Assembly: GCA_950295325.1 (NCBI GenBank)
Contig: OX485804.1
Coordinates: 35,574,429-35,638,428 of the forward strand
From: Polytrichum commune
Lineage: Eukaryota > Streptophyta > Polytrichopsida > Polytrichales > Polytrichaceae
DNA: 64,000 nucleotides
Direction: 5' to 3'
Part shown: piece by piece, positions 1 to 12,780 of the stretch
How positions within the stretch are numbered: the first letter of the stretch is position 1
Layout of the letters: every line of letters starts with the position of its first letter
The notes under the pieces: model-generated
What the model was told of the DNA's origin: nothing
Database searches by the model: none
Seen by the model: only the letters and a program-made list of their open reading frames with translations
Program-made: the position numbers and the translations under genes

Positions 1-3000
1 AATTCTAAGTTGAAATGCAAATGCACTTATGAAGGCAACCGAACAAAAGCGCAGCCATAATTGAACAATATCTATTTCAAGAATATTTTCACTGTCAAAA
101 AGTGTAGATGAATTTTTGAGAAGGCATCTTGACTCTCCAGCTGTCTAAGTTAACGTGGAGCTGGTTCAGGAATTGGAGTTTGTAACAGGTAAGGTATGTG
201 AACCTCAAATGGACTCTCTTCTTCCAATAAATGCAAATCAATGCTCCTCCTCTATTCTAACATGAAGAGATGTGTTACTGTATACAAGATTCTGACCATT
301 TTGCAAATGGTTTCCATCTCAGGCTCATATAAATATATGCACAAATTTATTGACCAATGATAATTTACTGAATGGCAATGATATAATGAGATGAAGTTCT
401 ATAACAGCTATGTACCATGACTATCCCCATTATTCAGGTTGAGTTTCTTCGGAAACGATGTTCTGTATGCCTTATTGACCAATAAGACAATCTAGATTTC
501 AATGGTGACGGGCTCTCAAGCTCTAGTGTAAAGTGCACATACTGTATTTGATCATTTCCTATGAATTATGCAATTTCAACGAGCTGGATGGCCAGTTGGA
601 TACCGGAACTTTGTACAATCCCCACTTCAATCCATTGTGGGTGCATGCATTCGTTTTCATTACATAAGGATTTATCTGTAATGAAGACTTACCTTTCTGA
701 TGATAACGATGGATGCCATCCTCTTCTTTTCACTGTTATAATGATTTGTTTCATAAAACACTTCAATGGTTAGGGTGCCCAACATCAGTTTAGGATTGTC
801 TTGAATGTTGATGATGCCTTAACCCTTACTTTCCAAAATTTTCCATTTGGAAACATTCTCCTTGAAGGCATGTGGTGCAAGATCTAAAATGGAACATAAG
901 ATAAATGAGGCCAATGTGGAAACCTCAAGCTTTGTGAAATCATCCGGCCGATGGATTTAAGCATTAGAAGCTTCAGTAGGTTTAGCATTTGCGAATCAGG
1001 ACCAAAGAACTTGACATCGTTGAAACCGGAGTTTAGAAAGGTGTTGATCTAGGTTCCGGAATCAAAGATCCTTTGTTTCCCAATTTGGTGTTATAGGGGG
1101 AACTCGTTTATCGTTCAATGTTGTGTAAGTGGAGGACATCATTAGTAAATAGACATGGGTCATTTGCCAATGAAAACCAAGTTCAATGCCAATATTGGCT
1201 ATGTCATGTCTCTAAAGTGGTCACATGTAAGATAAAATGCTATTGAGTTAGTTTCTCATTCTAGAATACACACAATACAAGTTGGTGGACACCTCAACCA
1301 CATGCCACCTCCTAATTTGCTCACCTCATCCACCTTGCCCACAAAAATCAAGCGTGTCATAGCTTGGTGGATAGCACTCCTAATTATGAAGGATGGTGAC
1401 GTGGTTTGACTTTTGCAAAGATGACTAACCCAAATATCATCAAGGTGGCGGCTAAATCACCATGTATTCTTCACCCACCAAATTAGAGTGATCGTACTTC
1501 CAATAAGGAGCCAAAAATAGGTGCATGATTAAGGAAACTAACTTATTAGTCTCCTCTACCTTATAACCAAACAGTTTGAAAGCCTACTATGTTGGTTTCC
1601 AACTCAAATAATCAATCATTAAAATGTTCTTCACCAGAATTGGGTGATGGAAATGCCCAAGTTGGTCTCCAATAGTGCAAAACTATCCACCCACACACAC
1701 CCTCACACCTCAGCCCAACCCAAAAACCCAATTGTCAACAACCTCGAAACAACTTACCTCCTGGTTAGCAATCACCATATGTAACCTCAAAGACCAACAA
1801 CCACCGTATAGCACAATCCAGCCTTGAAACAACCACCTCTGAGGAGAGTATCATTGCCCACACACTAACATTAAGCTACAATTGCATAGATGAACGAACA
1901 GTCATGTTTGCAACACCACAATATTACCACAAACAAACCGCCTCATCCCAAGAAAAATCATGACCATCAAAACCCAAGCCATCACCACCTACTAAACACA
2001 ACAAAAACCAATTATGGTAACATCTCTAAATAGCAACTTGCAAGTCACCAACCAAGTAGGCAAACCACTCTCGGCTAAAAACACACTAGCACACAAGAAT
2101 GGACCCTAACCAACAAAATTGCCACAAACCCATATCCAAAGAAGCCAACCATCAATCAACGAAATTCAACCACATTGATCCTTGGCAAATGTTGCTAGCC
2201 TCATAATACCAAGATAGACCTCAACGGATGGAGGCCCACTTCAACCGCACCCTTAACGACACTATCACTGGATTGATACAAGCAAGCCATAATCAATTGC
2301 AATCACCACCAAGTAGCAATAGCGACCAACAATAGAGGTAGAGCAAGCTAGTACTATGAGAGGCAATCATAGAGCGAGCCTTGCCGAGGAGGAAGGGAGC
2401 AAAGAAACCAACCTCAACTAGACCAACCACCTACAAGGACGGGAAAACACGGTTAAAGCCACATAAAAGAGGATTCAACAAGGAACAGAGAAGGTCTAGT
2501 TACATTGGAAAAGGGAGCCAACCACAAATATCTTCTCAAGGAGCACAACCATAATCCCCATTATGATGAAGTCCTAGACATGAAATTGGAGAACCATATC
2601 ACTAGTACATGGAGGGAGCTCATTACAAATTTTCACACCACATCAACACCACCATAGCATTTGATTTCAAACTAACCAAGCACAAGACATTGTTCATTTG
2701 GTGGAAGACACTCCTCCGACCATGCCATACAAGATCCCAAGGAAAGAGGATATTACCAACACACAAAATGCCAAGAGGAGGAAGTCGGTAGTAAAAGAAT
2801 TCACTAGAACTTCAAAGCCAAACAAGCAAGAAAAAGTAGATTGAGTATAACGTAGGACTAGGCACAAAATTTCATACATTGAATTAATCACACAAATATG
2901 ACTTGGGTCACCAATTCATGACGCCATGGCAACTCAAAGAAGCTCAAAGATATTGAAGGTAAAAACGCATGGCCGAAGACATCCCCACCACAAAAAGGTG

Positions 3001-4901
3001 ATAGGACATTCATGATAGAGGTGGACGACACAAAGAAGGTCATAGGCAAGATAGAGAAAGATTTTGAATTGATGACCAAAGCACATAACCTTTGCCCTAC
3101 AAGAGAAAGGATATGAGCAATACTTGAAAGCTTGGATCTAAAGTAGAGGTCTTCAACACACAAACAACCATATATGCATGAGTTTTAATCTCCATGTCAC
3201 ATCTTAAACAAGATGTGATTCGTCTCATACATGTCTACACCTAAAAACATCAACATGAATGCTCCACGTGGAGATTCATGGAGAAACCCAATAAAGAGGA
3301 AGGGAAGGAGCACACAAAATACCTCATTTTGTGTTGGATCTAGATTTTATTTTTTATTTTTTTTAATATATTAATATATTTAATGTTTTCTTATATGGCC
3401 AACAACTCCATCAAGAGTTGTTATGATCAATACACAACTTCAACTATGAATGCAATTGTCCATACTTTGAAGTGCCCATGAAAGATTGCCCACATTTGGA
3501 TATGATAAACATTGGTTGCAAAGTGTATAATCCCACCCTGGTCTACTTTCAAAAAAATCATATTCATTCTTGAATTTTGAAACTCCCACTAGGACTATGG
3601 AAGATGTGAGCACATGACATTAGATGCATGCATGGTCATGGCACCCTTGTACCAAAGTGAAATCCGTTTGAAACAAGGGCCATATTTGGGACAAGGCCCC
3701 AATTTGGAACATGAGGTTGTGTGGAACACATCGTGCACGATACTTGGTGTAGGTTGGGTCTTGGGACACATTTGTGATGGGATTTAGACAAGCTAGTTAC
3801 ATGGTCATTCATCAGGGACCCACGACCCGGTTTAGCGGTGATCAAAGCATGCAACTTACATCACATGATTTACAAGTGGAGCCCGCATGGAGGCTGAGCT
3901 AGTGGTGATTGGTTTTCACCTTGCATGGTTAACATCCTTGGCTCATATAATGTGAGGGGGGGGGGGGGGGGGAAGAACAAGCTCCCGCTCACATCAATGT
4001 GTAAACAAAACACTAATGTTACTTTTACTTATTATTAGAGCCCCCTTCCCTTTTGCATATGAAGCTCGCAAATTGATAAATCATGCGACCCATGGCATTG
4101 GCATGATCAAACCTCCCCATAAGTGTTGTAATAACTTTACCCGTTATTTAGGTTCAGTTTATTGGCATGCATGCCGCACGTGCTTTCATATGAAAAATAC
4201 GATGACTTCTTTGGCTCCACAAACACATGCAACATGCGTAATACTAGGTACATAAGAGGGACTGACTTGTTCTCCCCTATCTATAATGTAGATTAATATC
4301 TATTATTTAGGTAATTTTGGACTAGACTACCAATGCATGCATGCTTTAATATATTATCCACTACGATGCCAAATGTTTGCAAACATCATGTCCATGATCT
4401 TTTATTCCATAATTGTCTACACAACAACTACATAACAAGTACAAATAATGACACTTTGAAGCACAAATGTTCATGTTTCCAAAATTGCTTGCTTGTTTAT
4501 GAAGTCATCAAAAATTTGGAAATACATAAATACCAACCATATAATATGCTTATGGACACAAAAATAAGGAATGGCAATGTCAATTTGGATTCCACAAATG
4601 AGTGGGTGCATGTGTTGTCCCCACAATGACCTTAGAAAAGAGACACATTAGAGAGTCCCTTGATAGCAAATGTGCAATATATATGATAAAAGACCATTCC
4701 CAAAAGATTAAGTCCTGTGAGCCCAAATATGCTAGTGGAAACGGGTACTAGAACTAGATCATTGAGTCTTCCCACATAGATGTTATAGTCTACGAGCACA
4801 TTCCTTCACGTAAAGCATTGGAAAGTCAATTTGGATAAGGTGAAAACACCTATAAGAAACACTTTGAGTAGTTGAGATCACTACAATAAATATGATATTA
4901 C
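1..4901. other. Intergenic, AT-rich, no gene recognised
   Basis: Reading frames are short and interrupted on both strands. Between about 2.2 and 3.2 kb there are open stretches on the plus strand rich in Gln, Asn, Lys and Arg, as in a decayed retroelement gag region, but no motif confirms this. A run of 17 G lies at 3956-3972. I see no RNA gene or gene-like promoter here. Confidence 0.6.
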
Positions 4902-5093
4902 TTAGTGTCACTTATTAGTTGGAGTTACTCAATGCTTTGTCTTTTTCCACCGTTGATGTGTTTTTTTACCAAGTAAAGAAGTTAACGTTCTACGATGTCC
5001 AAACAACCAATAATGATCCTTGTTGACAAAAAAATGAGATATACAATGAATAGTTATAGCATTGCGTAATTCCAAATAGTAAATGACACTAAA
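4902..5093. repeat. MITE family A, copy 1 (~192 bp)
   Basis: The two ends are inverted repeats of about 34 bp: the left arm starts TTAGTGTCACTTATTAGTTG, and the right arm read in reverse complement starts TTAGTGTCATTTACTATTTG. Both run on into GGA(G/A)TTAC(T/G)CAATGC. Weaker inverted similarity continues outward to about 4881 and 5110. A second member of the same length lies at 10117-10308. The small size, the paired inverted ends and the absence of coding sequence fit a non-autonomous DNA transposon; the superfamily is not determined. Confidence 0.75.
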
Positions 5094-5449
5094 TACAATA
5101 TTTAGTATAGCATGTGTGATAGATTTCGCGAATTTTTAGAAGAAAAAAAATCAACAAAATCATAGAGACGTTGACTTAACCGAGTTCATGAAATTTCGAC
5201 GATGTGTAATCTACATATGAAAGTCAAGGTTATTTATGGCACTCTAAAGGGGACATTGGAATATCTTATCAATTCTGGCATACAATTGTTATTCCATAAG
5301 TGAAGGTGCCACATATCACATAGTTGTTGGTTGAAGCATTTGGGAAAGGTAATGTTTGGCAAGGGACCAAATTCAAAATCCTCAAGCCACGTTGACTTTT
5401 TGTGTGTATCAACCAATGAGCTGCGTTTTAAATGCTTCCTAGAGGCGCG

Positions 5450-6441
5450 TGTCGGAATTAGGTCACTCACGGAATTATGCGCTTCTACCTTGAAAAGGAA
5501 CCGACTGCCTTGGGGAACGAGAAGGGAACGCTAGAACATACGACAGATGCAGATGCTTTGAGTCTGAGTGAGGCAGCGGGCGTCCATGGGTCGAGGGGTC
5601 TGGTGCCCAGCAGTATCCCTCTCAGTCCAGTGGACACAGGGCTCGTCCATCGGTAGAAGCTCTTGCCTGCATTGAGAGATCTATATCTTCGAGTGCCAGA
5701 GTCTAAGTGGGAGGACTTTCGCTTCTCGCAACGTGAGTTTTCGCGAGTTTCATTAATCTCTTCGCTGCCGCGGCTTGGATTCTTGTTATTTTCAGCTGCG
5801 GGTGGTGAAGTGGAACCGTCGGAGCCGAGAAAGGTGCGATTTGGCGATCTTTTGGCCGAGTTATGTGCTTTTTTCTAGGTGTCTTAGTGGTCGAGGTTTT
5901 TAGCAAACTTCTGGAGAGTGTTTCTGCTCGTTCGAATGTTAAGGAATGCTGTGTGCGAGTAGATCCCTCTTGGTGGAGAGGATTTTTTCCTCTGCAAATT
6001 ATCTAGCGTCGCAGTCCGAGGTTTCGTGGCTGGCGCGTTCTAGATCTAAATTTGTCTTTCAATTTGTGGAGATCGCTTGCTTCTGTTGTGCGCCCTCTTA
6101 TGGATCTCTTGTTTGTGCTTATTGGATGCATTATAATGTAGCTTGTCCGGCACTGTACACGAGGTCTACTTTTTTCTTTTTTCTTTCATTTTTGTGCTAG
6201 TTCTCGACCAAAGTAGGACCTGTCATTTAGGTCCATGTGGCATCAGATGTTGCGTATTCAGGTTTTGCATTCTTATAGTGCGTTGTTTGCATCAAGGTCT
6301 TCGCATGGTGATTTTTATGTTGCAGCAGCTAGCATAAAGCGTTATCAAAGTGTTCACAGAGCGCCATATCTTTGCCAGAAACTAATTCAAAGCCACAGAT
6401 CTCAAGAAGTGAAAGCCTCGCACATTCCAAGTGCAGCGACA
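5450..6441 (+). promoter_or_regulatory. Promoter/5' leader of the rhamnose synthase gene, probable leader intron
   Basis: GC content rises from about 5450. A donor-like GTGAGT at 5733 and an acceptor-like TTGCAG ending at 6325 could bound a leader intron of about 590 bp, T-rich towards its end. GGAACG motifs lie at about 5515-5530, just upstream. The frame of the downstream start codon is open back to the proposed acceptor, so a longer N-terminus cannot be excluded from sequence alone. Confidence 0.45.
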
Positions 6442-7741
6442 ATGGTTGGAGCTGTGAATGGCGCAGAGTCGGAGCACAAGTTTCTGATCTACGGGAAGAC
6501 AGGGTGGATTGGTGGCCTCCTTGGCAAGCTGTGTGCAGAGAAAGGCATTGCCTATGAATATGGGAAGGGAAGATTAGAGAACAGGGAGGCGCTGGAGAAG
6601 GACATCGCCACTGTGAAGCCTACGCATGTGTTCAATGCCGCCGGTGTTACAGGTCGTCCGAATGTAGATTGGTGCGAGAGTCACAAGGTGGAGACCATCC
6701 GTGCAAACGTGGTTGGAACTCTCACTCTTGCAGATGTGTGCAAGCAACATAACCTGGTGTTGATCAATTATGCGACTGGATGCATTTTTGAATATGATGC
6801 CAAACATCCTCTTGGTAGCGGTATCGGATTTAAGGAAGAGGATACTCCTAACTTCCACGGATCTTACTACTCCAAGACCAAAGCTATGGTGAGCGTGAAT
6901 TCCTCGACTGTTTTGCTTCTCCATTTTAATTACAAATGTCATCCCAGTGTGAATACATTAAATCTCTGCAAGAGAAATACGATTGATCGGCAGTTATTGT
7001 AATTTTTCTGGAGCCTCGTTAGATCTGAACTGGGAGGTTTACCTGTTTCTGTTCCGGAATTTGTTTGACGCAGAGATCTGATAACAAGACATTCCCCTTG
7101 TGAACAAGACTAAATAAATCACTTGTGGTGAACGAATTTTAATAAATGGACTAGGGTTAGAGTTGCCTCTGGATGTTGTTAAAAGAGACTGAAGTTTTCG
7201 TTTGAGACTGCCGGTTTTTGGTGCCGAAAGTTGTGATAAGATTTGTTTGAACCAGAGATCTCATTAGAAGATTTTGCTCCATTGGCAGGTCGAGGAGCTT
7301 CTGAAGGAATTCGATAACGTGTGCACATTGCGAGTGCGGATGCCCATCACCGGTGACCTTACCAACCCCCGCAATTTCATCACCAAGATCGCAAAATACG
7401 AGAAGATTGTGAACATTCCAAACTCCATGACAATCCTTGACGAGCTGCTTCCCATCTCCATCGAGATGGCCAAGCGAAACCTCACAGGTATCTGGAATTT
7501 CACCAACCCTGGCGTTGTTAGCCACAATGAAATCCTGGACATGTACAAGGAGTACATTGACCCTAGCTTGACATACAAGAACTTCTCCCTGGAGGAGCAG
7601 GCCAAGGTTATCGTTGCTGCTCGCAGTAACAACGAGATGGATGCAAGCAAGCTGAAGAAGGAGTTTCCAGAAATGTTGTCTATCAAAGACTCGCTCGTCA
7701 AGTACGTGTTTGAGCCCAACAGGAAGGTGAACAAAGCTTGA
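6442..7741 (+). CDS. UER1: Nucleotide-rhamnose synthase/epimerase-reductase (UER1/NRS-ER type)
   Basis: Bifunctional enzyme that converts UDP- (or dTDP-) 4-keto-6-deoxyglucose to the L-rhamnose nucleotide by 3,5-epimerisation and NADPH reduction; it acts in the cytosol and supplies rhamnose for pectin and glycosides. Exons are 6442-6888 and 7289-7741, joined in phase 0 through GTGAGC and GGCAG, giving 299 residues, close to the ~300 usual for the plant family. The NADP-binding GKTGWIGG is at residues 18-25, the conserved ATGCIFEYD follows in the middle, and the short-chain dehydrogenase YSKTK pair (Tyr143, Lys147) sits directly before the intron. The C-terminal half carries RVRMPI, NIPNSMT, WNFTNPGVVSHNEI and EEQAKVIVAARSNNEMD, all hallmarks of this family. 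The ATG at 6442 gives the family-length protein; the frame stays open upstream to a possible acceptor at 6325. Confidence 0.95.
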
Positions 7742-10116
7742 TCGCACTTCCTTTTTGTAAAAATATATCAATCCTTGGTTCCAGATCTGCAGCTGCTGCT
7801 GGTTGTCGGAGCAGAGGAATCTTGAAGTCAACTCTTGATGCATATACGTCATTCATGGCCGCCGGACGCATTGCCGGCATAGCTGAGAATCTTATTTCAA
7901 AGACGCAAATTATTTATATCTAGTTTGGTGCTGCCTATTTGGTGTCTCTGAGATCCACATGGTGTCCTTGGTTTAAATTCTTGCAGTCCTATATTTGTGA
8001 CCTTTTCTGAACACAGTGGCTAAAATGCTCTATTGTAGTGGGTGACCATTTAAAGTTAGCATATATTACATAAACTCACCATGTCTCCTGTTGCACATGA
8101 TATCTGTGTTGTCTGCAGTCCTCTTTTCCATGCGAGTCAATTTTCAGTTTTCCTCTCTATCTAAGTTGAAGTTAGAATACATGCCCCTCGTGCTTTGATG
8201 CTTAGTAAAATGAAGCATTAACTGATGTAGTTGAATGGCAATGAACTACGACATTTGCCTAACCGGATGGAAATTTTGGGTCTTCTTTGTTTTGAAATGC
8301 ATTTTCAAGATGCGACCCGAACTTAAATTTGTAAACATTGGACTTGTTTGAACTTGCCATTGAAAACCAATCCAAGACAACTCCTCCCTTGAACAAAGCT
8401 TGACCAACACAGCTCCATCATATCCTACAGGGCTCATATTCTATGACCTAGTTGACCCACCAAATTTGGAAGCTTGATGTTCAATTCATTATGTATGCAC
8501 GTCATAGGGTCCAGTCCCATTTGTGACATAGCAATGCATTATTACTGCGTAAAAAGAAAATTCTCGTATATGAATAATGGAATTTTAGGTTGAAGATTCT
8601 CTGTCATTACTGCTTCGGAAGATGTGACTAGCCTCCTATTACGCAATACGAATAAGTTTTCACACGAGAGCACGAATCCGAACCATAATATTACTGAGGC
8701 TAATAGGTCTAACTTACTTAAAACAGCTCGCTAACCTTCAGATAGAAGGATATGTATGTTGTTTTTATATTTGTGCTCCGCTGGATGCAGCTATGGAATC
8801 AAACCTGTCACTACTGTACTGTCCTGAACACATTAAATATAGGACACCTTTTGTGCTGTCACATGTGTCTGGGCATCCGTTTGTGTCAAATATGTTCATA
8901 TAGAATGCACCTTTTGTGTCGTCGGCGTTCCAGATCAGATCGTTCTGTAAGGCACTTTCAACTCCAGGCCAATCTCACTATTGAATCACTGAGGTGAAGC
9001 TCTTGTTCTGCTATCGTTTCTGAACAGGGGAAGACTATTGTTGATCATAAGTTGGCAATTAGAGTTTGTTTGCTCCTTGGAATCATAAGGGATGCGGGTG
9101 TTGTTTAGGTTGGTTTCTCTTGTTCTCCATCTTCAGATTAATCAGATTTGCATATTCAGATTTTTGTTGCGTTCGAGATATCTGTAGAGTCTGTCAAAGA
9201 GGGACGAAATAATGGGTTTGGTTCTTCCTTCTATTAAGAGCTTGTTAGCTCGTCATGTATTGGAGCCTATTTTGAAAGTTGGGTGAAACTTTGGGGATTT
9301 CCTCTTGCACCTCAAAAACTTTGAGAGTATTTTAGGATCTAGAATAGGGCATGTGCATGGGACCAATTGTCCTAAATCCCTTATCGGACTATGCCATAAT
9401 AGCAGGACATGCTAGAAAGCCAATTCAAGTTTTTAATAGCCCGACACCACTTTTTGTGTATGGTAATTGAAGCATGGAGAAAACTTGGGTGATCATGTGT
9501 TAATTCTCATTAATTCAAGGTTTGGGACTAAAGGATGGTGTCATGTGCTTTACTTCACATATAACTTCAATGACAAATCTATGATGAACATCAATAAAAA
9601 CCAAATTGAAAATTGGACCTCCCCTGATTTAGTTATGGTTATCGGAAGTCCATGTCGTTGATTCCTTAATTGAATACATAAGAAGTACTATAACATTTGC
9701 ATCTCGACATCGATTTTTGAATTTGACATTCTTTTGTGATTTGCAGTCGTCAATCCATATGCATGACGTAGTTCCCAATTCGATCTATTTGCACGTGGAG
9801 TTTGGAAGTGCTCACAGTAGGGCCACATTCCTCGGTCATAATGCCACCCCAAGCCAAAGGTGATTCTTCGATCTTGCATGTCGCGGAATTCTAAAATGAG
9901 ATACTTCACTTATCATACTGCCAAGTACCATACCCTTATTACTTCAATTGTCAGATCCAAATTGCTGAATAGAAGTCAAAAGTCGTGTCGTGGCTTTTGC
10001 AACTATACCTAAACTGCCGTGAAGTACTTCGATATGCATAGGATAGAAAAGTGGCCAATTTATGTGCGCTCGAAGTCCATCGAAAACCCTAAACAAACTA
10101 TACAAATTTATCTCAA
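7742..10116. other. 3' UTR then intergenic
   Basis: The first few hundred bases after the rhamnose synthase stop are probably its 3' UTR. The rest is AT-rich and has no recognisable gene. Longer open frames here show no family motif. Confidence 0.55.
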
Positions 10117-10308
10117 TTAGTGCGTGCTACTATTTGGAGTTACGCAATGCAATAACGTCTTCCTCAAGAGTTCAATTTTTACTCATGAAAGTTCAATAGG
10201 TTGTTCGGACATAAGATAAGAACATAAGATGATTGTGCTTGGTAAAATCTTACGTTCTCGTTACGTAGTTATAACAATGCGTAACTCCAAATAGTAACAC
10301 GTACTAAA
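10117..10308. repeat. MITE family A, copy 2 (192 bp)
   Basis: Inverted ends of about 33 bp: the left arm contains CTACTATTTGGAGTTACGCA and the right arm its near-exact reverse complement (10276-10308). Length and termini match the copy at 4902-5093, including the shared TAGTTATA just inside the right arm. No coding sequence. A non-autonomous DNA transposon is the simplest reading. Confidence 0.8.
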
Positions 10309-10606
10309 TGGGAGATTCGGTGTAGTCACATACCACAATTGACCACATAAGGCACACGTACCTTACAACACGATAGTAAACAACCCCAAATAAGCGTCTG
10401 CAAGAGGGGGTATCATGCCTATGATTCGGGGGTACTATGAGGAGTGGGGCCCAAGGAAGATTGGTGCTCAGTTCTTGTCTTGATCCCCTTATCCATGCCC
10501 GTGTAGTAATAATTCATCCTTTTCAATGACAGTACATGTATAATTCATCGAAGATCCAATCTCATTCTCCTTCGTGGTGCATCAGTGCCCAGGAAGTTTT
10601 TGGGCA

Positions 10607-11035
10607 TAAGGTAGAAACACCATAACCCGTGAAAATAAGGTGATTCGCATTTGAAGATCTGGTCTGACAATCATGAGATAATTTCCCAAGAAAGATGAGA
10701 AGGATTCATGAAGAATGCATGAAGTTGTTTCATATTTTTCTGCCTTATATAAAAAATGCTACAATTTTTCAAAGTGGAAAGTTGTCCAACCCCCTACTCG
10801 TTCACTAGATTCTCCCTACACCGAACACGGTAATCCGCATTTCCATACATAACATCACCTGAATCGGTTACCTCATGAGTACATTAACACTTGACTCCCA
10901 TTGGCTACACTAAGTGTGCACGCATTGAAGTTGTTGCCAAGCCATGATCAATTTTAGAAATGGCACTTCACCATTATGACGGCGGTCTAGTGCACGGCTA
11001 GAGGGTGGGTAACGGGTTATGGTATTTCTACCTTA
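10607..11035. mobile_element. MITE family B, copy 1 (~429 bp)
   Basis: The element starts TAAGGTAGAAACACCATAAC and ends with the inverted form, so the terminal inverted repeats are about 22 bp. A TA dinucleotide flanks both ends if the repeat begins AGGTAG, as expected for Tc1/mariner-like insertions, though TA is a weak signal. The interior aligns along its whole length with 45053-45477. No transposase is encoded. Confidence 0.85.
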
Positions 11036-11066
11036 GTTTGTCAAGATCCGAGTGATTCTAAATCCA

Positions 11067-11412
11067 GCCAGTTACATGTTGGCATCTTCCGGTTTTGCTT
11101 TCATTCATTTGAGGCACATTCCTTCCATAGATTCCTCTAAAATGATCGGTGGTTCTCCTGAAGTCTCCAACTTCAACCGGTTATTTCTCAAACTCAACCG
11201 GTTCATCTGTAACTAACCGCCGATTCTTCCCGGACATAGCACCGGTTACATATTGACATCTTCCGGTTTTGCTTTATTCATTTGAGGTATATTTTTTCTA
11301 TAGATTCCTCTAACATGATCGGTAATTCTCGTGAAGTCTCAAACTTCAACCGGTTGTTCCTCAAACTCAACCGGTTCATCTGTAACTAACCGCCGGTTCT
11401 CCCCGAGCCCCG
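11067..11412. repeat. Tandem dimer of a ~172-bp CCGGTT-rich unit
   Basis: Two units, 11067-11238 and 11239-11412, align closely: each has GGTTTTGCTT, GATTCCTCTAA, then CTTCAACCGGTT, AACTCAACCGGTTCATCTG and TAACTAACCGCC. The palindromic hexanucleotide-like core ACCGGTT recurs several times per unit. A third, single unit lies in opposite orientation at about 60310-60480. Function unknown; dispersed repeat. Confidence 0.8.
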
Positions 11413-12332
11413 GTGTGCATGTTATCAAGTATTGCTTGGATTTGAATTGGTGACGCCTCTTTTTCCTAAGGCCAAATAGGCTCAATAACATGACTAATAT
11501 TAGTTTCTTGACATTTTGTGAGCGTTTCAAGTGATATACAATCAGTTGTTATTGTAAGATTCCACGTGTCTCTACCCGGGAGTGGACTCTTCATTGGAAT
11601 CCTAATGATGTGCGTCGGTGACTATGAAATAGAACTGCCTATGTACAAGAAAGTTATAAAGAAAAAAAAATTGTATGTATGTACTAATGGGAGGCTAGAA
11701 AATGAACTGAAGTATCTATACTAAACTTCTAAGTGTAATGTGATATATGCCTCCACTTTATACACGAAACATAAATTGTGAAATCAAAAGAAGACCTCTA
11801 TTACGTATACAATCAACTTTCACTTTCACTTAAGAAAGTTATCATTAGATTTATTCATCCATAAGATGTAACTCGCAATAATCAGACCCTTAAACACACG
11901 TCATTCCAAAACCAAGGCCATAATAATATCTAGATTCACCATCGTACGATCAATTTAATCATAAGTCCGGTTTGACCAAATTTAGAAAAACCTATAACCA
12001 TTTGCAATTCCTAATAAGAATGGATATTGTTGTCATTGGGGATGAACATCATATAACAACAATGAACAAGAATGTAATTTGGATGAAAACAACACACATG
12101 TTGTTAGTTTTTCCTCCTAAATCTTACTTGTACATTGAACTTTTTGTACATCTACCTTTATTTCGAAAGAAAAAAAAAATTTAAAAAAATTTAAACATAA
12201 ACACTAGAGGAAAACAATACCTCTCTCCCTTGTGTATACTATGTACACTAATGCCTCAATATACTTATGTACAATAACGTGATTATATACCCCTTTATGC
12301 AATTACGTTAGTTTATATATGATATGACACAT
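11413..12332. other. Intergenic, nothing recognised
   Basis: AT-rich, with short frames only and no repeats or motifs that I can match elsewhere in the window. Confidence 0.55.
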
Positions 12333-12739
12333 GGGTGCATCTACACTTGATTTATGTATACACATGCGAGAACCCCCTATTTAATGGGGGAGGGGTATTT
12401 TCCTTCATTTGTTGAATATTTTCCACCCTATAACTAGCTAAATTTATACTAGATGGTATTTTCTAGCACCCTACCATTATATATACATTTTAGAATTGCA
12501 TAATTATAATCACCCTATCTTATTTATAAGTAGTAGAAATTTTGTGTGAACAATCTGCACATACATTACGCATACAATGCATTTATAATGCATTACACTT
12601 CGCATATTTTACTCTGCACATTACACATTAAACCATCATATTATAAACTTTAGCATCCAACCAACATAGAAACAACATACATAGCAATAAAATAACTCCA
12701 ACTTACATAACAAATCAACACCAAAATACATAAACCTTC

Positions 12740-12780
<41 letters not shown>

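Noticed and set aside
2100-3170. Retroelement gag-like region
   Set aside because: Frames are broken and I find no zinc knuckle, protease or reverse transcriptase motif.
7157-7852. Long minus-strand frame opposite the rhamnose synthase exon 2
   Set aside because: It lies exactly antisense to a well-supported coding exon and has no family motif; antisense shadow.
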